A DNA stretch of 6,209 bases from a bacterium UBP18_UBA7526. Lineage in GTDB: Bacteria > UBP18 > UBA7526. The stretch covers positions 12,654 through 18,862 of the forward strand of contig DLMW01000068.1 in the NCBI GenBank assembly GCA_002478245.1. Reading direction: 5' to 3'. The notes beneath the pieces were generated by a model. It was not told the DNA's origin. It saw nothing but the letters and a program-made list of their open reading frames with translations, and made no database searches. Made by a program: the position numbers and the translations under genes. Positions 1 through 6,209 of the stretch are shown here, piece after piece (the stretch's first letter is position 1; every line of letters starts with the position of its first letter).

Positions 1-576
1 CTCAATCTCCAAAAACCCTTTTTTATCCAAGAAATCTCTTATCAGAGATGTAATCCGTGACCTTTTCAGAAAAGTCTCCTTGATCTCAGGGTTCATGATG
101 AGATCGATATATCTCTGCCTGAATCTTGTCTCCACGTCCCTCAAGCCATGCCACTTCTCTGGTAGGGGCCTTAAGGACTTGGCCAAGAGGGTGAAGTCCT
201 TGACCAGAACCGTTATCTCTCCCGTCCTGGTCTTAAATACTCTACCTTCTACCCCAATAAAGTCCCCGATATCCAGGCTCTTATAGAGCCCATACCTCTT
301 CTCTCCTACAACATCGAACTTAGCATAGACTTGAATCTTACCACTCTCATCCATGATATGGGCAAAGCCACTCTTCCCATGGCCCCTTTTGCTCATAATC
401 CTTCCCGCTAAAGAGACCTTAGAACCCTTTGCTTCCTCCCCGTTCTTTAATCTCTTATACCTTTCCCATATCTCCCTTGCCTTATGGGTAGTCTTATACC
501 TATGGGGATAGGGCTCTATCCTCTCCTCCCGCAACTTCCTGAGCTTCTCACACCTTACCTTGATGAACTCCTCCAT
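1..576 (-). CDS. lysS: Lysine--tRNA ligase, class II (N-terminal part, 3' end off window)
   Basis: Class II lysyl-tRNA synthetase, which charges tRNA-Lys with lysine in the cytoplasm. The frame is open for 192 codons and runs off the left edge, so the gene is 3'-partial. The N-terminal arm contains RIEPYPHRY, followed by the OB-fold anticodon-binding domain. Typical family stretches are VSLAGRIMSKRGHGKSGFA (near residues 53-71), LDIGDFIGVEGRVF and KSLRPLPEKWHGLRDVETR. RQRYIDLIMNP (about 153-163) and the start of motif 1 (FLEIE) are the last residues seen. The catalytic motifs 2 and 3 lie outside the window. ATG at 576 is preferred over the in-frame ATG at 591, because AGGAG sits 5 nt before it and the upstream promoter would leave almost no leader for the ATG at 591. 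It follows prfB by 65 nt; a prfB-lysS order is also known from E. coli. No frame damage was seen in the visible part. Confidence 0.96.
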   Translation of the reverse strand, partial: MEEFIKVRCEKLRKLREERIEPYPHRYKTTHKAREIWERYKRLKNGEEAKGSKVSLAGRIMSKRGHGKSGFAHIMDESGKIQVYAKFDVVGEKRYGLYKSLDIGDFIGVEGRVFKTRTGEITVLVKDFTLLAKSLRPLPEKWHGLRDVETRFRQRYIDLIMNPEIKETFLKRSRITSLIRDFLDKKGFLEIE

Positions 577-581
577 CCTCT

Positions 582-586
582 CTCCT
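582..586 (-). promoter_or_regulatory. Ribosome binding site of lysS
   Basis: AGGAG on the minus strand lies 5 nt upstream of the ATG at 576. It falls between the two in-frame ATGs (591 and 576), so it can serve only the downstream one. This decides the start. Confidence 0.75.
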
Positions 587-604
587 CTCATAGTTTGGTG
601 TTTT

Positions 605-634
605 AATATATCACATATTGCCTCTATCTGTCAA
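605..634 (-). promoter_or_regulatory. Sigma70-type promoter for lysS
   Basis: On the minus strand a perfect -35 box TTGACA (629-634) is followed after 18 nt by TATATT (605-610), a 5/6 match to TATAAT. Transcription would begin roughly at 596-600, leaving a leader of about 20 nt before the ATG at 576. The -35 box begins only 7 nt after the prfB stop, and I see no terminator between the genes. lysS is therefore probably transcribed both from this promoter and by readthrough from prfB. The assignment rests on consensus matching alone. Confidence 0.65.
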
Positions 635-641
635 ATTTAAT

Positions 642-1734
642 CTAAATTTGTCTCAAATAGACCTCTATGAATTCATCTATCTCTCCATCCAGGATCTTGT
701 CCACATCTCCAGTCTCTAAGTTTGTGCGATGGTCTTTGACCATCCGATAGGGATGTAAGACATAGGAGCGGATCTGAGAGCCCCACTCGATCTTCTTCTT
801 TTTCTTCTCAATCTCTGCTTTCCTCTCTTTCTCTTTCTCTCTATAATACTCGAATAATCGGGAACGTAAAACCTTTAGGGCCGTTGCCTTGTTCTGGTGT
901 TGTGACCTCTCATTCTGGCACTGAACCACGATCCCGGTAGGAAGATGGGTAATCCTTACTGCAGAGTCCGTGACATTCACATGCTGTCCTCCGGCCCCAG
1001 AGGCCCGATAGGTATCTATCCTCAAATCAGCATCCTTAATCTCCACCTCTATGGATTCATCGATCTCGGGAGAGGCAAAGACCGAAGCGAAGGAGGTATG
1101 CCTCCTTTTGGCGCTATCGAAGGGAGAGATTCTTACTAACCTATGGACCCCATTCTCTGCCTTGAGATAGCCATAGGCATAGGGGCCACTAATAAGAGCG
1201 GTTGCTGACCTTATCCCCGCCTCCTCTCCTCCAGTGACATGGAGAATCTGGGAACTGTAGCCTCTTTTCTCTGCCCATCTGAGATACATACGAAGAAGCA
1301 TATTCGCCCAGTCGCAGGACTCTGTTCCTCCAGCACCAGCATGGATGAAGAGAAGAGCATTATTAGCATCCTCTTCCTCCTTGAGTAGGCTCTTTAACCT
1401 TAGGCTCTCCAGTTCTTTGGAGAGCCTAGAGATCCCTCCTTGAACCTCTTTAATTACCTTCTCATCCTCTCTCTCTTTCAGAAGCTCTAAATATACCTCT
1501 AACTCCTCATAATCCTCTTTCGACTTCGTCCAGGAGTTGAGCTTCGTCTTTAGACCATCCAACCTCTTGGTAATGTTTAGAGCCCTCTTCCTATCCTTCC
1601 AGAAGTCAGGGGCTAAGGTCTTTCTCTCTATTTCCTTAATCTCTTCCTTTACCGCACTTAAGTCAAAGATAGCCCCTTATCTCTTCCAATCCTTCCTTTA
1701 GCCTCTCCAGTTCTTTTGTTAATTCCTCAATCAT
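642..1734 (-). CDS. prfB: Peptide chain release factor 2 (programmed +1 frameshift)
   Basis: RF2 recognises UAA and UGA stop codons in the ribosomal A site and triggers peptide release. The gene needs a +1 shift. Frame zero from ATG at 1734 gives 23 codons (MIEELTKELERLKEGLEEIR, then GYL) and stops at an in-frame TGA (1663-1665). Skipping the T at 1665 joins it to a frame that continues DLSAVKEEIKEIE and runs to TAG at 642-644. The product is 363 residues, close to the 365 of E. coli RF2. The stop-recognition tripeptide SPF is at residues 203-205, and the catalytic GGQ, in the stretch RASGAGGQHVN, is at 248-250. The residue matching E. coli position 246 is Ala (244 here), as in most RF2s; E. 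coli K-12 has Thr. The N-terminal coiled-coil domain is highly charged. AGAGGGGG ends 4 nt before the ATG. A caller unaware of the shift would start at the internal TTG at 1562 and lose 57 residues. It lies between lnt and lysS on the same strand. Confidence 0.97.
1662..1679 (-). promoter_or_regulatory. RF2 autoregulatory +1 frameshift site
   Basis: The minus strand reads, by codon, AGG GGC TAT CTT TGA C, against AGG GGG TAT CTT TGA C in E. coli. It contains the internal Shine-Dalgarno-like element, the slippery CTT (1666-1668) at codon 23, the weak stop context TGA-C at codon 24, and the +1 frame beginning GAC. When RF2 is scarce the ribosome pauses at UGA and slips forward; when RF2 is plentiful it terminates. 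Here the last G of the element is C. The upstream bases TAAGGGG (1673-1679) could pair with seven bases of a standard 16S 3' tail (3'-AUUCCUC), which would make up for it; that compensation is my inference. Confidence 0.95.
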
Positions 1735-1738
1735 CTTA

Positions 1739-1746
1739 CCCCCTCT
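1739..1746 (-). promoter_or_regulatory. Ribosome binding site of prfB
   Basis: AGAGGGGG on the minus strand ends 4 nt before the ATG at 1734, with a GAGG core 7 nt away. It supports this ATG, in the frame that ends at the internal TGA, as the true start of RF2 rather than the internal TTG at 1562. Confidence 0.75.
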
Positions 1747-1912
1747 ATTCCCCTAGTTTGCAACCTCCCATCTTTTGAGGGCCTTTATTACTTCCTCCTG
1801 GGTCAAGGGTACTTTTTATCTGTACCGATTCTGGGACAGTTTGGCAAGCGAGCGTGAGTTTGGAATTGAATGTTTGAGTTCGCTTAACTATTTTTGCCGA
1901 ATTCGCGCAATG

Positions 1913-1958
1913 ATTGGTTACAAAGGTTAAAATTTAAACAATTGTAAAGGTAACCTAT
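1913..1958. repeat. Imperfect 9-bp inverted repeat downstream of lnt
   Basis: ATTGGTTAC (1913-1921) faces GTAACCTAT (1950-1958), which pair at 8 of 9 positions across 28 nt of very AT-rich sequence. The inner segment also holds two copies of AAAGGT followed by A/T bases. The right arm ends 8 nt from the lnt stop. It has no T-run and a long loop, so it is not a standard terminator. It could be a protein-binding site or the ends of a small mobile-element remnant; neither is shown. Confidence 0.45.
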
Positions 1959-1966
1959 GTTGTCTA

Positions 1967-3478
1967 TTATCTGCCTTTCTTAATCAATGCCCGGGCTAAG
2001 AGAAGGCCGCTTAACCCTAAACAGAGGTAGGCGAAGAGGTTGCCGAATCTGGTGTAGAAGGTTTCTTTCTCCTTTAAACTGATTTCATCAATGAGAGTGC
2101 CCTCAAGGAAGATGTCTAGGTCCTTCCTTATTCGCCCCTGAGAGTCGATGAATCCCGAGACCCCGGTATTTGCTGCCCGAACAATGGGGACCCTATTCTC
2201 TATGGCCCGGAAGATGGAGAAGGAGAAGTGTTGATAAGGGGCAGAGGTCTTCTCATACCAGGCATCGTTTGTGATATTTATCATAAAGTCTGCCCCTCTC
2301 TTAACAAACTTCCTTACCAGGTTATCGAAGATCCCCTCATAACAGATTAATATCCCGAACCTCTTCCCCTCTATATCAAAGATGGTTAACTCCTCCCCGG
2401 CCTTGAATCCCCCTCCCCCCATTCTCTCTACAAACCTGGCCAGGAAAGGGAATTGTCTTTTTAAGGGAATGACCTCCCCAAAGGGAACGAGATGGACCTT
2501 ATTATACTGATAGGTGATCCCCCCTTTTGGGGAAAGGAGAAAGGCGCTATTGTAATAGTCACCCTGGGTAGCCAGATCCAAAGAGCCGATGAGTAAGTGA
2601 CTCCTTAATCTTTTTGCTAAATCTGAAAGTCTATCTAGATCCCCTCCCTCATATTTCAGGCAGGAGGCGGTAGCGGTCTCGCTCCAGACGATTAGCTCTG
2701 GGGCCTCCTTCCCCACCTCTTCTGTCAATCTAATGTGGGTATCTAGGACCTTCTCATGAAGGATTCCACTCCACTTCTCTTCTAAATCAATATTCCCCTG
2801 AACAATGCCCACCTTAATCCTGGATCCTTGATCCTGGATGCTGGATGCTGGTATAGCCAGTTTGCCATAAATAAAGCAGGCGCTTATAATTATTGCTACT
2901 ACTGTGATAGGAAGAAGTTTTTTGACTTTAGACTTTGGGCTTTGGACTTCGCCAATAGAATTGGCGATAGTAGCATTCACCAGAACAATGAGAAAAGAGA
3001 CTCCATAGACTCCAGTAAATTCTGAAATCTGGATGAGAGGGGTATTCAGATACTGGCTATATCCTAACAAAGCCCAGGGAAAGCCAGAAAAGAGAGCAGA
3101 GCGGAGATACTCTAAAGAAACCCAGAGACAGGGAGCAATAATAAACCGTAAACCACGGGCACCCCGATAGATATCGGTAAACCGGGAACAGAGATTAAAT
3201 AAAAGGCAGAAGAGAGCAATATATAAAGCAAGATAGAAGGCTAACACGAGGAGACCGATTAGGGGGGAAAGGATCCTTATCCAGTAGAGAATTCCTAAAA
3301 AGCTTACTACTCCCGCAAGGAGGCCTAGGCCAAAGGCGCTCTTTGGACTCTCGTCTCTTATCGCCAGAAGAAGAGGGACTAATGCTAACCAGGCAAGAAA
3401 CCCCAAGTTTGCTTTGGGAAATATAAGAATTAATAAGATTCCCGAAAGAATGGCCAGAAACATCGGACGATAGCGCAT
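1967..3478 (-). CDS. lnt: Apolipoprotein N-acyltransferase
   Basis: Lnt adds the third acyl chain, taken from a phospholipid, to the N-terminal cysteine of diacylated lipoproteins on the outer face of the inner membrane. The product is 503 residues (E. coli 512). It has about seven N-terminal membrane helices (near 5-24, 26-40, 48-68, 71-97, 110-128, 155-174 and 188-209). A nitrilase-type catalytic domain (about 220-455) and a last helix (about 478-499) follow. The catalytic triad is visible: Glu267 in VWSET, Lys327 in YNKVHLVPFGE and Cys379 in ILICYEG. The GFPWALLGYSQ motif and AANTGVSGFIDSQG are also typical. ATG at 3478 is chosen because AAGGA ends 7 nt before it and helix 1 follows at once. 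The frame stays open to a TTG at 3556, adding 26 polar residues with no ribosome binding site. Heptamer repeats are translated on both sides of the seventh helix. Lnt, and its cysteine chemistry, implies a lipoprotein-making diderm. Confidence 0.95.
   Translation of the reverse strand: MRYRPMFLAILSGILLILIFPKANLGFLAWLALVPLLLAIRDESPKSAFGLGLLAGVVSFLGILYWIRILSPLIGLLVLAFYLALYIALFCLLFNLCSRFTDIYRGARGLRFIIAPCLWVSLEYLRSALFSGFPWALLGYSQYLNTPLIQISEFTGVYGVSFLIVLVNATIANSIGEVQSPKSKVKKLLPITVVAIIISACFIYGKLAIPASSIQDQGSRIKVGIVQGNIDLEEKWSGILHEKVLDTHIRLTEEVGKEAPELIVWSETATASCLKYEGGDLDRLSDLAKRLRSHLLIGSLDLATQGDYYNSAFLLSPKGGITYQYNKVHLVPFGEVIPLKRQFPFLARFVERMGGGGFKAGEELTIFDIEGKRFGILICYEGIFDNLVRKFVKRGADFMINITNDAWYEKTSAPYQHFSFSIFRAIENRVPIVRAANTGVSGFIDSQGRIRKDLDIFLEGTLIDEISLKEKETFYTRFGNLFAYLCLGLSGLLLARALIKKGR
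2812..2853. repeat. Six tandem heptanucleotides inside lnt
   Basis: On the plus strand six adjacent 7-mers fit the pattern (C/G)CT(T/G)(A/G)AT: CCTTAAT, CCTGGAT, CCTTGAT, CCTGGAT, GCTGGAT and a diverged GCTGGTA. They are read in lnt as ASSIQDQGSRIK (about residues 211-222), the linker between the seventh membrane helix and the catalytic domain. Six units are 42 bp, a multiple of three, so the tract keeps the frame. Confidence 0.75.
2921..2948. repeat. Four tandem heptanucleotides inside lnt
   Basis: On the plus strand four adjacent 7-mers resemble TTGGACT: TTTGACT, TTAGACT, TTGGGCT and TTGGACT. They are read in lnt as VQSPKSKVK (about residues 178-186), a basic loop just before the seventh membrane helix. 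The family differs from the 2812-2853 tract but has the same unit length, 68 nt away. Confidence 0.7.
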
Positions 3479-3743
3479 AATCTTATCCTTTAATGATGAC
3501 TGAAATCCGAAATCAGGATTTTTCCGTTTTTCTCTACCGATTTCTATTTTTGACAAACGATTTCTAAAATACGAACAATGTTCAGCGATAACCGAAACGA
3601 GCCCCGTTAATAATTCGTCCTATAGATATCTCCACCTTGTAGATAGTTTCGCATCAGCGGAATTCATATATAGAAGAGTAACAGAATCTATATCTATGGG
3701 GCAAGCTGCGCACCTGCAACCGATTACCGAAAGCCCCTGCTAA
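3479..3743. other. Intergenic region between the VanZ-like gene and lnt, no gene seen
   Basis: These 265 nt hold the lnt ribosome binding site (AAGGA, 3486-3490, minus strand). Two exact copies of CGATTTCTA (3538-3546 and 3558-3566) start 20 nt apart. A GAAATC heptamer doublet lies at 3501-3514. GGGGC (3698-3702) faces GCCCC (3733-3737), a 5-bp stem with a 30-nt loop just behind the VanZ-like stop. ATAGATAT (3622-3629) faces ATATCTAT (3690-3697). No clear -35/-10 pair and no stem with a T-run were found, although lnt probably needs a promoter here. No known riboswitch class could be matched by eye. Confidence 0.5.
3486..3490 (-). promoter_or_regulatory. Ribosome binding site of lnt
   Basis: AAGGA on the minus strand lies 7 nt before the ATG at 3478. 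It favours that codon over the TTG at 3556, which has no purine-rich element at a useful distance. Confidence 0.7.
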
Positions 3744-4106
3744 TCATGCTAACCCTTGCTTATGTTTCAGATATAAGGCAACCAAAACGACTCCCAAGCT
3801 ATCGGCTGCTAAGTCCCAGAGGTCGAACTCTCTTCCGGGAACAAAGTATTGATGGATCTCATCGCTCAGGGCATAGAAGATAGAAAAGATAATGGCAAGA
3901 ATGAAGACCTGCTTTGCTAGTCTGGAGACTCTCAAGGCACGATAGAAGAGAAAGCCCAGTATTCCGTATTCTACTAAATGGATGGGTTTATCTATAAAAG
4001 GAATCTCAACCTTTGGTGGTGGAAGGGAAAAGGAAGAGATGGTGAATATCAATCCAGCATAGAGAATCACCGGCAGCCAATAATAGACAAAGGGATATTT
4101 TCTCAT
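3744..4106 (-). CDS. VanZ-family membrane protein
   Basis: A 120-residue protein with four predicted membrane helices (near 10-27, 46-60, 66-82 and 98-114). The family signature is visible: DKPIHLVEYGILGFL (39-53) in the first half, then SDEIHQYFVPGREFDLWDL (81-99), ending in ADSLGV. The acidic and histidine residues (D39, H43, E46, D82, E83, H85, D95, D98, D102) are the usual conserved ones. Length is typical of the short stand-alone VanZ-like proteins. The biochemical role is unknown; the family name comes from enterococcal VanZ, linked to low-level teicoplanin resistance, and that role should not be carried over here. It starts 15 nt after the secA stop, so it is probably co-transcribed with secA. 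Its ribosome binding site is weak: GAGG lies 11 nt before the ATG. Confidence 0.88.
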   Translation of the reverse strand: MRKYPFVYYWLPVILYAGLIFTISSFSLPPPKVEIPFIDKPIHLVEYGILGFLFYRALRVSRLAKQVFILAIIFSIFYALSDEIHQYFVPGREFDLWDLAADSLGVVLVALYLKHKQGLA

Positions 4107-4121
4107 GATAAGATTCGCCTC

Positions 4122-6209
<2,088 letters not shown>

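Larger units (their letters stand above)
1735..1966. other. Intergenic region between lnt and prfB, no confirmed gene
   Basis: These 232 nt lie between the lnt stop and the prfB start. The half next to lnt is AT-rich and carries an inverted repeat (listed separately). On the minus strand, 1753-1806 could encode 17 residues from a TTG (MTQEEVIKALKRWEVAN), but it has no good ribosome binding site. It looks more like the tail of a lost gene than a working one. On the plus strand 1757-1930 is open for 57 codons with no ATG near its beginning. A weak prfB promoter candidate on the minus strand is TTGCCA (1842-1847), a 17-nt spacer and TACAGA (1819-1824), with a poor -10 box. I see no GC-rich stem with a T-run, so no intrinsic terminator for lnt. 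Confidence 0.5.

Noticed and set aside
80..286. Plus-strand open frame of 68 codons opposite lysS
   Set aside because: It lies antisense to conserved LysRS OB-fold sequence and shows no start signal or domain.
642..1562. prfB as a truncated gene starting at TTG 1562, or as a frameshifted pseudogene
   Set aside because: The upstream 23 codons, the TGA-C with CTT and the Shine-Dalgarno-like element are the standard RF2 programmed frameshift, and the joined product has normal length.
2828..3025. Plus-strand open frame of 65 codons opposite lnt
   Set aside because: It is antisense to lnt across the heptamer tracts and has no coding features of its own.
3479..3556. 26-residue N-terminal extension of Lnt from TTG 3556
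   Set aside because: The extra residues are polar, no ribosome binding site precedes the TTG, and ATG 3478 has AAGGA at 7 nt and leads directly into the first membrane helix.
3573..3583. LexA (SOS) box GAAC-N3-GTTC upstream of lnt
   Set aside because: The Gram-positive type LexA box needs GAAC-N4-GTTC; the spacer here is 3 nt, and lnt is not an expected SOS gene.
3698..3737. Intrinsic terminator after the VanZ-like gene
   Set aside because: The GGGGC/GCCCC stem is only 5 bp with a 30-nt loop, and no T-run follows on the minus strand.

Overview
The window is a stretch of bacterial chromosome whose recognisable genes all lie on the minus strand. Read right to left they are secA (5' part off the right edge), a VanZ-family membrane protein, lnt, prfB with a programmed +1 frameshift, and the first part of lysS (3' part off the left edge). 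No RNA gene, CRISPR array, complete insertion sequence or phage gene was seen.

Organism: apolipoprotein N-acyltransferase (Lnt) points to a diderm bacterium that makes triacylated lipoproteins. Base composition is near 50% G+C by hand counts, with frequent AGG/AGA arginine codons and ATA isoleucine codons in prfB, lnt and lysS. Short heptanucleotide tandem repeats lie inside lnt. This would suit an uncultivated or deep-branching diderm phylum, but no phylum can be assigned from sequence reading alone.

Layout: (1) 1-576, lysS N-terminal part, with its own sigma70-like promoter in the 65-nt gap behind prfB. (2) 642-1734, prfB, a full 363-residue RF2 once the +1 shift at codon 24 is applied. 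(3) 1735-1966, a 232-nt AT-rich gap with a 9-bp inverted repeat and short open frames that may be remnants. (4) 1967-3478, lnt, 503 residues, catalytic triad intact. (5) 3479-3743, a 265-nt gap without a gene, with direct and inverted repeats. (6) 3744-4106, VanZ-like protein, 15 nt behind secA. (7) 4122-6209, SecA from just before Walker B to the zinc-binding C-terminus.

How they fit: SecA drives preproteins, including prolipoproteins, through SecYEG, and Lnt performs the last step of lipoprotein maturation. RF2 ends translation at UGA/UAA, and LysRS charges tRNA-Lys. This is mostly housekeeping sequence. The parts worth a second look are the RF2 autoregulatory frameshift, heptamer repeats translated as part of lnt, an abrupt composition change inside secA near 5,050-5,150, and the two unexplained gaps. 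I found no convincing undescribed multi-gene system.
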